This document shows positions 27,549-37,309 of a DNA stretch of 40,261 bases, one piece after another (within the stretch, counting starts at the first letter, position 1; each line of letters opens with the position of its first letter). Position numbers and translations under genes: made by a program. The DNA is from Nanobdellota archaeon (GTDB lineage Archaea > Nanobdellota > Nanobdellia > Pacearchaeales > GW2011-AR1). The DNA is taken from contig JAHITZ010000009.1 of assembly GCA_018817405.1 (NCBI GenBank), positions 1 through 40,261 of the forward strand, given 5' to 3'. The notes under the pieces are model-generated. The model saw only the letters and a list, made by a program, of their open reading frames with translations, was not told the DNA's origin and ran no database searches.

Positions 27549-28370
27549 TCACTCTTCCTTTAACAACTCACGAAGAAGATGATACATCATGAAATCCTCA
27601 CAACCATAACCCCTCTTAGCCTCTATTTTCTTTAAAACATCAGACAACCCTTCGCTGCCTTCTTTACCACCAGCCCAACAAAAGTTTCTCGCAGCCAGAC
27701 CATAATCTCTCTTTTCAACAGCATTCGCAGCACTTTTCAAAATCTCTTCTCTCAAATTTTCTGGAACACCGTCCCTCCTAAGAATATAAGGAATATACTC
27801 TTTCAATTTCAATTTCATGCTTGCTCGTTCATTTGAAGGAAAAGATTCAAGAAAATTCTCAATTTTCATCTTCTGAACCCAAATTATTTTTCTTTCATAA
27901 AGAATATCCTCACAACTATCCCCATACAAACCAAGAAGAACTCTGCAAACTCCCGCTCTTTCCCAAGATATGTTCTCAAAAATTTCTCTCTTATAAAGTT
28001 TTCTTAACCCTTTTTTAGCAAGGTCATCTCCTGCCAGAAGATAATCCCTTACAACATTATGAAACTGATTTCTATCCTCCAGATTCTCCTCTGCATGAAT
28101 AGCCCTTTCAATCCTCTGACTTTCAGAAAGCCTAGAACTCTGAGCTAAATGAGATAAATGTTTTTTCTGATATATTATTCCTTTTAATCTGCTGATTTCA
28201 AAATCAGTATACCCTTTGTGTAATATTCCATCCAGTCGTTGAGCATAACTGTTTTCTAAACGTTCAATTCCAGTTATAGGGGTTACGCCCCTGTTCGCCT
28301 CCGGCTGAGAACAAGATGGAGCAAACAATGTAGCTGCAATCAAAAGACCCAAGCCAAGTTTATTTCTCAT
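27549..28370 (-). CDS. putative lipoprotein, helical, unknown function
   Basis: Signal LIAATLFAPSC. Confidence 0.55.
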   Translation of the reverse strand: MRNKLGLGLLIAATLFAPSCSQPEANRGVTPITGIERLENSYAQRLDGILHKGYTDFEISRLKGIIYQKKHLSHLAQSSRLSESQRIERAIHAEENLEDRNQFHNVVRDYLLAGDDLAKKGLRKLYKREIFENISWERAGVCRVLLGLYGDSCEDILYERKIIWVQKMKIENFLESFPSNERASMKLKLKEYIPYILRRDGVPENLREEILKSAANAVEKRDYGLAARNFCWAGGKEGSEGLSDVLKKIEAKRGYGCEDFMMYHLLRELLKEE

Positions 28371-28416
28371 TGGAAAAAAAAGACGTCAAAGTATAAAAGG
28401 ATTTATGAAGTCAATA

Positions 28417-29253
28417 CTAATAATCAACACCACCTGATGTGATTAAATCATTAACAATATCGCGAATCGTTTTCACTGTCTCAAAATATAAGGAATGCTT
28501 GCTTTCAATTTCATATACATCCCCAGCATATCTGAAATCCAATGTTCGCGATTCCTCTATTGGAAAAAACTCATCCCTATCACTGATTATCCAAGAAATG
28601 TTATGATTAGTATAAGGCAATGTCTGACTAACATCAAAATCTAGTATTGTCTCACAATACTCCGACAATGAAGAAATGTCTCTCACAGGGTTAAAGATTC
28701 CTTCAAGAGTCAGCCCAACAGAAAGAAGGGTTTGTATAAACTCCGAAGAAAAACTATCATAAGAATTAATAACAATCGCATTTAAATTATTTTCTGGATT
28801 GTCGTTAAGGTACTGGCACACTGTAAATCCCCCCATTGAGTTACCCACCAAATACACATTTTCCATGTCAGAGTGTTCATAAATAAATGGGGAATCGTGA
28901 GCAAAATTTATAATATCTTCTAAAACTTTCGCAGTTGCAGGAATCGTGTGTTTCACAGGCAAGGGATCCGACGGCACATGCCCTGGTTGAGTATAACTTA
29001 ATAAATTATATTTTTCTAGGAAAAAATCCTGAAAATCAAAACTAGAACCCCGAAATCCATGCACTGCAATTATTAATGGTTGTCCTCGCTCGCCAGAATA
29101 AAAACTCCACTGAGTTTCAACACCATAAGAATTTGTCATAAAGTCGCATTCAACATTAGGAACAGCACAAGGATCTTGAAACGAGGAAAAACCACAACCA
29201 ACCACACAACCTGCAAAAGACAGCGAAACAACTCTAACCAATTTCTCCAACAT
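28417..29253 (-). CDS. alpha/beta-hydrolase lipoprotein
   Basis: PLIIAVHGFRGSSFD, VYLVGNSMGGFT nucleophile elbow, lipobox-like VVGC. Confidence 0.75.
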   Translation of the reverse strand: MLEKLVRVVSLSFAGCVVGCGFSSFQDPCAVPNVECDFMTNSYGVETQWSFYSGERGQPLIIAVHGFRGSSFDFQDFFLEKYNLLSYTQPGHVPSDPLPVKHTIPATAKVLEDIINFAHDSPFIYEHSDMENVYLVGNSMGGFTVCQYLNDNPENNLNAIVINSYDSFSSEFIQTLLSVGLTLEGIFNPVRDISSLSEYCETILDFDVSQTLPYTNHNISWIISDRDEFFPIEESRTLDFRYAGDVYEIESKHSLYFETVKTIRDIVNDLITSGGVDY

Positions 29254-29374
29254 GCATCGAAAAGATAAAGAGCCCTATTTATTGATTTCTATCTTCCATA
29301 CATACATTTATTAAATTCTATAGTATAGTTTAGCCCACATAATAATTTATTAATTATTATATCAAATAAATTCA

Positions 29375-29998
29375 ATGTCTAAAATAAGAGGGGTTGTTCT
29401 GGGGCTGACTCTATCAGCTATAACTGGCTGCACAGCGCTAAACCTCGACGAATTTAATAAGAAATGGCCTCTCTGGGCTGGAGAAGATGGCTTAGCAACT
29501 GTTTTTGAAAGAGATACAATAAGCAGATTAAACAGAAGCCTGGCAACCCCTGATGACTCTAACGCTTTCCCATATGTTATTGAAGCTGTTGGATGCGGAT
29601 TCGGAAACATGGACGAAATCCGTAAGGCGCACGAGCAAGACAGAAACATCTTGATATTTGGCTACAGCTCAGGAGCAAAGTGGGCGCAGAACGCGTCCCA
29701 CTTATGCAGAAGCAGAGGAATAGAAATCGCCTGGCTCGGAATGGCAGACCCGACATATAGCTCTTTCAGCAGGGCGGATATACCAAACAACGTCAGAAAC
29801 TGCACGATTTATTTCTCAGACCCAAACCTAAACGACCTTGTAACAGCTGTCGCACCTTGGGGAAGGGGAGACCCATCAAAATATGAAAACAACCCAAGAA
29901 TCGAAGTTGTACACATCCCAACAACTCATCTAGGAATGATGAATTATTTAAGAAACGACCTTAAGAAAAGAATATCACAACATACAAAAAATGATTAA
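29375..29998 (+). CDS. lipoprotein with lipase/hydrolase-like GxSxG motif
   Basis: Lipobox LSAITGC; NILIFGYSSGA. Confidence 0.55.
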   Translation: MSKIRGVVLGLTLSAITGCTALNLDEFNKKWPLWAGEDGLATVFERDTISRLNRSLATPDDSNAFPYVIEAVGCGFGNMDEIRKAHEQDRNILIFGYSSGAKWAQNASHLCRSRGIEIAWLGMADPTYSSFSRADIPNNVRNCTIYFSDPNLNDLVTAVAPWGRGDPSKYENNPRIEVVHIPTTHLGMMNYLRNDLKKRISQHTKND

Positions 29999-30092
29999 AC
30001 AGGACGCCAGTTGTATCACAATAAAATTTAAAAGCCAGAAATATATCAATTAGAATAACAAAAAAATCCTCAATAAATTTCAGAAAGAGAAA

Positions 30093-30323
30093 ATGGTAAA
30101 ATCATTAAAACTAACCGATAAAGACCAAACAACAATTCTGGACAGAGAAGCATTTAATCTTTACAGAAATATTGACAGAAATCATTCTCCTGCAGAATAT
30201 ATAACTTTAGTTGAATCTCTTCGTAGAGACACAGAGGCTCTAGCTAACATGCCATCAATACAAAGGTTTGTTCGCCTAGCCACAGAAGCCGAATTGTTTT
30301 ATGACCATTTCAGCCAATCTTAA
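30093..30323 (+). CDS. hypothetical protein
   Basis: 76-aa ORF. Confidence 0.4.
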   Translation: MVKSLKLTDKDQTTILDREAFNLYRNIDRNHSPAEYITLVESLRRDTEALANMPSIQRFVRLATEAELFYDHFSQS

Positions 30324-30468
30324 AACAGTCTCTCAGAAATCTCTATCGGAAACAGCCCACAACCGGGAGTATCTGGAGGGAGGGGGTGCAAAAACACCTC
30401 CAATAATCCCTGTGCGGAGATACTGTAAAATTAGAAAAGCTTAAAAGCCTGCTCTAAATTGAATTTTA

Positions 30469-31455
30469 ATGGCAGAACGCAAAACCTTCGGAGGTTCATT
30501 ATTAAGATTAATTGGTCAGAGACCAAAGTCCGTTGTAGAACGAATGGAACAAGAGGTTGAATCTCAGATAGAGGCAATCTTAGAAGGTTGTAAAGAAACA
30601 ACAACTTATTCTAGAGAAAATAATGTTAGGTATTGCGACATCTTTGGCGACATTAGTCCAATCCACAGAGACAAGAATGATGCATTAGCATTTCCACTTC
30701 TAAATCTTGAAGATACTCCTATCGCAGGAATTCTTCTTGCTGCTACCGGAGAAAAAATTTCAAGAAGAGCAATAGCACGACTAAGAGATTATTGGGGCTA
30801 TGATAAAAGCGAACTTGCAGTAATAGGACAAGAGGTTGTTTTTAGAGACCCCGCGTATCCAGATCAAGAGGTGTCATGGAGTTTTTCAGGATATACAGAA
30901 AGAGAGGGAGAGGGATTGGACATAACACTAGCAGCAACTGCGAAAAAAAGACCTGTCGTGGAAGTAACCACTAGGTTAGGGAAAGAACTAGGAACAATGC
31001 CTGCAATAGCAGGACCAATATCATCTGGAGTGTACATAATGGGTCCAGAAAAATTAAGGGGTTGTTATGAATGTACTGGAGAAGAGATTGCTGCAGACAC
31101 GCAGCCAGTTTTCTTGCCAATATTTTCTGCATCTTTTACCCCATCAGAGCTTTTACATTTGTTAAAGGCCAAAACAGGGAAGATAGAAGGTGCAAACCGG
31201 AGGATGCGCATAAGGTACTTTGCTCAACCACGTGAAGGTTTATTGCAAGTCGATGTTTTTCCTCCGACAAAAAGAGAGTCAAGATATTTATACAAATTCA
31301 GAGCCATAACAAGTCAGGACACAAAGCCGGTTTGTTATACAGAAGTAACCTGTGCTGCACCAGAAACACTAAATCTAAGTCTGCAACCCAGAGAAATGGA
31401 GATTTGGGGTGCTAACCCAACACCTTCAGATCCACGCGATACCGAAACCTCTTAG
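30469..31455 (+). CDS. double hot-dog, MaoC/hydratase-like protein
   Basis: YCDIFGDISPIHRDKNDALAF resembles the SGDxNPIHxD hydratase motif; second-half repeat plausible. Confidence 0.55.
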   Translation: MAERKTFGGSLLRLIGQRPKSVVERMEQEVESQIEAILEGCKETTTYSRENNVRYCDIFGDISPIHRDKNDALAFPLLNLEDTPIAGILLAATGEKISRRAIARLRDYWGYDKSELAVIGQEVVFRDPAYPDQEVSWSFSGYTEREGEGLDITLAATAKKRPVVEVTTRLGKELGTMPAIAGPISSGVYIMGPEKLRGCYECTGEEIAADTQPVFLPIFSASFTPSELLHLLKAKTGKIEGANRRMRIRYFAQPREGLLQVDVFPPTKRESRYLYKFRAITSQDTKPVCYTEVTCAAPETLNLSLQPREMEIWGANPTPSDPRDTETS

Positions 31456-32176
31456 TTCCAATCTCCCCAGCTTTCTTAACTTTCAAAATTTTTATCTTAC
31501 GACGCACATTCTTAGCCTCCTCGCGAATCATCTTCAGCATCTCTCCCTTCTCACTTTTAAGATAGAAACCATAGTAATGAATCACTCCACCTCTCTTCAC
31601 AGCCTTAAACCCAATATCTAAAAAAGAATCTTTCAAGTTAGGTCTCGCCATAACTATCCTGTCATATTTTTCTTTTGGTATTTTATTTTTGACATTTCCC
31701 TGAATTATTCCTACATTCTCTAACTTATTCCTCTTAACATTCTCTCGCGCATATTTACTACATTCTTTTCCCAGCTCTACACTAACTATCTTCCCAGCCC
31801 GCGACAACTTCCCAATTACAATTGCAAAAGGCGCAACACCCCCAAACATCACCAAAACTTTCTCGCCCTTTCGAACCTTCGAAGCCAACTCCTTTCTTTC
31901 CGACGACAAACGCGGAGAAAAATAACACGTATCAACATTAAACCTAAACAAACACCCATTCTCTTTATACAATACCTCTTTTGTCTTCTCCCCAGCAATG
32001 AATTTAGTGCTTTGCGTCCTCAATCTCCTAGAAAACTTCTCGCTCTTCTCCAAAATAGTCCTAATCTGCTTATGCTCTTTCAAAAACTTCTCAGCCCATC
32101 TCTTTTTATCTTTGAGTTTCTCATCCCAAGAAAACTTAACAATCACAATATTCCCAACAACATCATAATTTGCCAT
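31412..32176 (-). CDS. Trm5/TYW2-like tRNA methyltransferase
   Basis: FRFNVDTCYFSPRLSSERKELASKVRKGEKVLVMFGGVAPFAIVIGK ... GNVKNKIPKEKYDRIVMARPN. Confidence 0.85.
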   Translation of the reverse strand: MANYDVVGNIVIVKFSWDEKLKDKKRWAEKFLKEHKQIRTILEKSEKFSRRLRTQSTKFIAGEKTKEVLYKENGCLFRFNVDTCYFSPRLSSERKELASKVRKGEKVLVMFGGVAPFAIVIGKLSRAGKIVSVELGKECSKYARENVKRNKLENVGIIQGNVKNKIPKEKYDRIVMARPNLKDSFLDIGFKAVKRGGVIHYYGFYLKSEKGEMLKMIREEAKNVRRKIKILKVKKAGEIGTKRFRYRVDLKVLG

Positions 32177-32227
32177 AGCTCCTGGAGTAAAACAAAATTT
32201 ATAAAGGCTCTGCATCTCTATGAAAAC

Positions 32228-32572
32228 ATGGCAATACCCCAAGCAAGAACTCAGTCCCCAGTAGAATTATTTGATGAACATAAATTATTTGAAGTTATTA
32301 AAAAGGAAATTAGAAGATACTACTCAGATGTATATGACGCAGAACAGCTAATTGTGCTCGACGCTAGATTATCAAGAGCAACTCTTGATACAACTTTTGC
32401 AAGTTTAATACAAGGTTTTGGCGGCGATGATGCTCTTGGGTTGAGGTATCATTTAGCCCATCGCCTAGATGTCGCTGAAAATGATTTGCCTCGCCCCCAT
32501 GAATCGGATTTAAAAAGATACAATTTAGGCAACGCCGTACACGCATTTAGGTGTGCAGCAGGACTTGAATAA
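32228..32572 (+). CDS. hypothetical protein
   Basis: 114 aa from MAIPQARTQSPVELF. Confidence 0.45.
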   Translation: MAIPQARTQSPVELFDEHKLFEVIKKEIRRYYSDVYDAEQLIVLDARLSRATLDTTFASLIQGFGGDDALGLRYHLAHRLDVAENDLPRPHESDLKRYNLGNAVHAFRCAAGLE

Positions 32573-32624
32573 TACCAGAAATCTTTAAATACAATCTTTT
32601 CTTTAATTTAACATCAAAAGAGGC

Positions 32625-32903
32625 ATGGTAGTCAAAAAAACACTTGGATTTATTCTCGCGATTTTAGGAGTCATAGGTCTTGCAGCCTGGGCAATCCCCT
32701 CGTTCAATGCGTATGCAGAAGGATTTGTCCAAGGCTGGACTGGAAATGACCAAGCCACGCTAAATGATAATATCCTTCTTGCTATCTCTGCTGTCGCAGC
32801 ATTGGTCGGAGTATTTCTAATCACAAAAGGCAGTGCTGGGAAAAAAGAAAAGGAAGTTCCTATTTATCAAGGCAAGAATGTTGTCGGGTATAGGAGACGT
32901 TAA
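32625..32903 (+). CDS. small two-TM membrane protein
   Basis: 92-aa ORF with two TM segments. Confidence 0.55.
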   Translation: MVVKKTLGFILAILGVIGLAAWAIPSFNAYAEGFVQGWTGNDQATLNDNILLAISAVAALVGVFLITKGSAGKKEKEVPIYQGKNVVGYRRR

Positions 32904-32943
32904 AATGGGAAATGTTTATAAAATAAAGAAAACTAATGGAACA

Positions 32944-33633
32944 ATGATAAATAAGAAGCTAATTGCACTTTCTCTTACTTTTCTCGTTTTAAGTATTTTT
33001 CTTATTAATCTTGGCTCTTCTGTCGAGCCGTTTGATATAATAAAAGAGACATTCTCAAAGTGGGGTTCTGGGGGAGGCTTAGGGGATATTATGGCAAGAG
33101 GGCTTTTAGCAATCATAGTGTTCTTATTAATTTCTGTCGGGTTAAGCCATATTCCTTCAATAGGAAAACAAAAAGGTGTAGTTATTTTAATATCTGCCAT
33201 AATTGCATTTATCGCGACCGCTTATTTTACTCCTCAAGAAATCACCGCAATCCTAACTTCTTACACAGCACTCGGTCTAACCGTATCAACTATTCTTCCA
33301 TTTCTTATACTTGCCGGTTTTACTTATAACGCAATAAAACAACAAGATATTGTTCTTAGCATGCTATCTCAAATAGCATGGGGTCTTTTTGCACTTTACG
33401 GCATCTACAGATTTGGTACAATTTTAAATGACAAAGGGTGGGAGGGGTTAGGATGGCCTGGATTGATAGTTGGAGTAACTATAATAATCGCAGCAGGCGC
33501 ATTCATATTTCAAAAAAGTATCAGGGACGCTCTTACAAAAAGAATTAGAGACGAAGAAATAGAAAGATTTAAAGACGAACAGGCAAGAACACGGGCAGTG
33601 GAAGTAGAGAGAGCAGAAGCTACAAAAAATTAA
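32944..33633 (+). CDS. multi-TM membrane protein with signal-like N-terminus and charged C-tail
   Basis: MINKKLIALSLTFLVLS...; at least 5 hydrophobic helices. Confidence 0.6.
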   Translation: MINKKLIALSLTFLVLSIFLINLGSSVEPFDIIKETFSKWGSGGGLGDIMARGLLAIIVFLLISVGLSHIPSIGKQKGVVILISAIIAFIATAYFTPQEITAILTSYTALGLTVSTILPFLILAGFTYNAIKQQDIVLSMLSQIAWGLFALYGIYRFGTILNDKGWEGLGWPGLIVGVTIIIAAGAFIFQKSIRDALTKRIRDEEIERFKDEQARTRAVEVERAEATKN

Positions 33634-33670
33634 ACCCAGCATTTTTAAAATCTAATTTCTTAATTTAACA

Positions 33671-34333
33671 ATGAAAAAAACAAATCTCTTAATTATAACT
33701 CTCCTATTAGTAATCTCTTTAACTATTTCTATAACAGCAGTGACTGATGTAGGCGATGTCTCTCAAGTTTTAGGAGAACAATTCAACATTAGCGCAGATA
33801 AAATTCCAACAGACCCTGAAAAAATTAAACAACTTTACTTACAAACACAATGGACAGAGTTTATCGCAAAGAGCAGAGTTCTCGGTCCAGCACATGCCTT
33901 CTTAACAAAAATATCAATTGCATTCCAAATTTTATTTGCTCACCCTTATGAAATTTCTCTAACTCTATTCGCAATTATTGTTCTCTGGTTTATATTTGGA
34001 ACACAAGCCTCAAAAATAATAGAAGCGAAAACAAAAATTAAGGGAGCCTACGCCTTTATAATCGGTTTGTTAATCGCAATCATTCTTGCACAAGCAAGAG
34101 TGATAAAGGTAATTGCAACCTTTCTTCTGGATTTAATATTCAAGCCAAGCAATTGGTGGATGCGAATAATAGTAATTATCATAGTGCTTGCTGTTGTAGC
34201 AATAGAAATTAAAGAATCTCAGATTCTTGCTAAACGCCTCAAGGAAAACAAAATAAAGAAAACACAAGAAGAAGCAGAGCAGCAACTTAAGGAAGTTAAA
34301 GGCCTAACAAAAGGCGTGCAAAAATTCAAATAA
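33671..34333 (+). CDS. membrane protein, same architecture as neighbours
   Basis: Signal peptide, extracellular loop, 3-4 TM, basic coiled C-tail. Confidence 0.6.
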   Translation: MKKTNLLIITLLLVISLTISITAVTDVGDVSQVLGEQFNISADKIPTDPEKIKQLYLQTQWTEFIAKSRVLGPAHAFLTKISIAFQILFAHPYEISLTLFAIIVLWFIFGTQASKIIEAKTKIKGAYAFIIGLLIAIILAQARVIKVIATFLLDLIFKPSNWWMRIIVIIIVLAVVAIEIKESQILAKRLKENKIKKTQEEAEQQLKEVKGLTKGVQKFK

Positions 34334-34393
34334 ATTCTTACTGCTCATAATTGTTTAGGTCTCATGTTGTTAACCCACCCACACCTAAAAGGG

Positions 34394-34409
34394 GGGGTGC
34401 AACCACCCC
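34394..34409. terminator. GC-rich hairpin between convergent genes (possible terminator)
   Basis: GGGGTG-CAAC-CACCCC. Confidence 0.35.
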
Positions 34410-34551
34410 AACCCCCTCATTATCATCACAATCATGTCATGGTGGGGATAGTATAATCTAAAAAGAATAATCTCTCCTTCAGTGTTACAATTCACTTCCC
34501 GACCTAAAGGAAGGATGTTTCTCTTGCAACAGCTCTCTTATAAAATTAACT

Positions 34552-35172
34552 TTATTCCATACTCTTTCTTGCAGTTTTTCCCATAGCACTTACAAAACCA
34601 GCATCTTCTCCTGCATGCTCAGCTTGCTCAACCTTCCTTCTCGCTTTCATAAATTTAAGGAACTTTGAAATAAGATAATAAACACCAGCTAACACTATCA
34701 GAGAAATAACAATTCTTACTAAACCCCATCCTTCTAATAAACCAAAAAACATACTGATAGAAAAAATCCATCCAACAAGAAGTTTTATCCCCCCAGCAAG
34801 AGCAATTAATAAAGTGACAATAATTCCAATCAGCCAGGCCTTCGCTCCTTCACCGACCATTGGTGCAAATTCCAAAACACTCTTAACTAACAAAAGTGTT
34901 ATCAGCCAAAGAGCAACAAAAATAATAAGCGTCTGCAAAGTAACAGGCTCATTCGCCTTTAGACCAAAAATAATTCTTGTAAAAAACTGCAAGTTCTCAG
35001 GAACTTGAATCTCCTTAGCAAGAATTTCATTTGTCCTGCCTTTCACAGCTCCTGTATCTAAGCTTCCATTCAGCCCGCCCAAGCTTCCGTTCAAACCAAG
35101 ACTGCCATTCAGCGCAAAAACGCCAGAACTCAACAACACAACAAATAAAATAACAACAATCCCTTTTTTCAT
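34552..35172 (-). CDS. membrane protein, same architecture as 33671-34333
   Basis: MKKGIVVILFVVLLSSGVFALNG signal, 4 TM, basic C-tail. Confidence 0.6.
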   Translation of the reverse strand: MKKGIVVILFVVLLSSGVFALNGSLGLNGSLGGLNGSLDTGAVKGRTNEILAKEIQVPENLQFFTRIIFGLKANEPVTLQTLIIFVALWLITLLLVKSVLEFAPMVGEGAKAWLIGIIVTLLIALAGGIKLLVGWIFSISMFFGLLEGWGLVRIVISLIVLAGVYYLISKFLKFMKARRKVEQAEHAGEDAGFVSAMGKTARKSME

Positions 35173-35260
35173 AACAAATCTAAACAAAAACCATTTAAAT
35201 CTCTTTCTAAAAACAAACTCATCCCCTAACTCCCTATAAACACCGTATGTTGCTCCCCCA

Positions 35261-36268
35261 TTAAAACAGCGTCTGCTGTTCCCCTTTCCTTTTCGCAACA
35301 TGTAGCTTATCCAAATTCTTCACAACCCTCTCTTCAGAAAAATCATGCTCTCCAACCAAAATCGAAAGAACCTTATCCTCATTCAACTTCGGCAACTTAA
35401 CCTTAAAGTCTTGCACATTAGGCTTCTTGAAAATTTCAAAAACATCCTGCCAATTAAACTCCAACTGATGCTCAACTTCTTTGAAGATTTCAACAGGGTA
35501 TTTCTTCTGCTTCACCAAAGTCAACGCTTTTTTTGGGCCAATTCCTCTGACACCACCCGGATTAAAATCAGTCCCAACCAAAATTGCCAAACAAATAAAC
35601 TGGTCCCCATCAATCCCCAACTCATTCAAAACCTTTTCATATTCAATTATTTCCGGTCTTATTTCAACATAACCACAGATTGTCTTTCTTCTTTTAGCCA
35701 ATGTCAAATTCTGTATTAATCTCGTTCCCCCAACAACCAGCGCGTCATAGTCTTGGCTTCCAACAGCAAACGCCTCCCCATCCTTAACCAAATGCGACGC
35801 CTGCATCTCTCCCTCTCCCGGAGCCTGGATAACTTCAATCCCCATCGCTTCCAACAACTCCTTACTCTCCTCAATCATCCCAGGCTCTAACTTAACAAAC
35901 CCGCGAGCATACTTGCCCATTCCCTCAACATCTTCCTCCTCCTTCGCCTTCTCGTACTTATCAGCAGACACAATCTTTGCCTCCTCCCGAATCTCCTTCG
36001 TCCTATTCTTCAAAACATTATACTCTCCATCAAAAACATAAACAAGTTTTATCCCTTCAGCCATCAATGCAACATTCCTATAAAACAAACCAGAAAGATG
36101 AGAAGTTGTCCGTTTCTTATTATCCATCAAAGGTGTCCCGTCAGATTGCCTAATGCTAGACAAAAACTGATATATAGCATTAAACGCATCCACAGCTATG
36201 ATCTTTCCCTTCAACTCCTCGAACTTGATTTCCCGGCGCGGAACAAGCTCACCTATTTGTAGACCCAT
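35261..36268 (-). CDS. fen: flap endonuclease 1
   Basis: MGLQIGELVPRREIKFEELKGKIIAVDAFNAIYQFL, VFDGEY, PGEGEMQASHLVKDGEAFAVGSQDYDAL, C-terminal GEQQTLF (PIP-box-like). Confidence 0.95.
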   Translation of the reverse strand: MGLQIGELVPRREIKFEELKGKIIAVDAFNAIYQFLSSIRQSDGTPLMDNKKRTTSHLSGLFYRNVALMAEGIKLVYVFDGEYNVLKNRTKEIREEAKIVSADKYEKAKEEEDVEGMGKYARGFVKLEPGMIEESKELLEAMGIEVIQAPGEGEMQASHLVKDGEAFAVGSQDYDALVVGGTRLIQNLTLAKRRKTICGYVEIRPEIIEYEKVLNELGIDGDQFICLAILVGTDFNPGGVRGIGPKKALTLVKQKKYPVEIFKEVEHQLEFNWQDVFEIFKKPNVQDFKVKLPKLNEDKVLSILVGEHDFSEERVVKNLDKLHVAKRKGEQQTLF

Positions 36269-36530
36269 TATGCGAGCAATACCCCCCGATTGCGAGTATC
36301 TTGAAAATTTTCAATTTTCATTAGTTTTCAAAGAAAGTGATGTTAATAAAATTAATCTTTCACACAATTAAGTAGATCTTCTTTATTCAACACAGTACTC
36401 ACGGCATTACCCGAAGGTCATACCGGGGATTTGATATTTTCTACAAGATAACTAGTTATTTAAGATTATCTGTTACTTCTGAGCACACTAAAACCACTAC
36501 GCTTATAACCCTTCTCCACTAATTAAAGCA

Positions 36531-37274
36531 ATGGGACACTGGCCAACAGTAATGCGAGCAATTAAAGACGCGGACGTAGTAGTATTCATCCTAGATGCGC
36601 GAATGCCCGAACTCTCGCGAAATAAAGATCTAGAACAAAAACTCAAAAACTCTGGAAAAGAATTCTTAATCGTGTTCAACAAAATCGACCTCGTTTCCCC
36701 AACAGCATTAAAAAAATTAAAAGACCAACATAAAGAAGATTTCTTCACTTCTGAAAAAACAAAAGATGTAAACAAGCTCCGCCTCGCACTACAGATAAAA
36801 GCCAAAAAAGAAAACCTAAGATTAGAGATAGGGATAGTCGGTTACCCAAACGTTGGTAAGAGCGCAATAACAAACGCCCTCTCTCGTGCAGCAAAAACAA
36901 AAGTCTCAGCCCGTGCAGGCACAACAGTTGGTTTGCAATGGGCATCTTCCTCAAACTTCAAAATCATCGATTCTCCCGGCGTCATCCCTTTTGAAGATGA
37001 TGAATTAAAACTCGGAATCCTCGGCGCAAAAAACCCAGAAAAACTAAAGAACCCAGAGCTTGTTGCAACAGAAATAATCAAACTCGTCTCAAACTCGAAT
37101 CCAAAAATCCTAGAAGACTTCTACAAGTTCAAGATACAAGACAAAGACGAATATGAAATCCTTATTCAGATCGGCAAGACCAAGAATCTACTAAAGAAAG
37201 GCGGCCTAGTCGAAGAAACCCGCACTGCGCTAATGATAATTAGAGACTGGCAAGTTGGTAAGTTGAGGATCTAA
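36531..37274 (+). CDS. circularly permuted GTPase (YlqF/RbgA/NOG-like)
   Basis: NKIDLV before GYPNVGKSAITNAL, then DSPGVIP. Confidence 0.9.
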   Translation: MGHWPTVMRAIKDADVVVFILDARMPELSRNKDLEQKLKNSGKEFLIVFNKIDLVSPTALKKLKDQHKEDFFTSEKTKDVNKLRLALQIKAKKENLRLEIGIVGYPNVGKSAITNALSRAAKTKVSARAGTTVGLQWASSSNFKIIDSPGVIPFEDDELKLGILGAKNPEKLKNPELVATEIIKLVSNSNPKILEDFYKFKIQDKDEYEILIQIGKTKNLLKKGGLVEETRTALMIIRDWQVGKLRI

Positions 37275-37309
37275 CAAAATATTTATAACTCCAAATTGCA
37301 TGTAATCTT

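Noticed and set aside
36283-36430. Palindromes GCAAT-N8-ATTGC and TTGAAAATTTTCAA
   Set aside because: Short, AT-rich and likely by chance in an AT-rich intergenic region.
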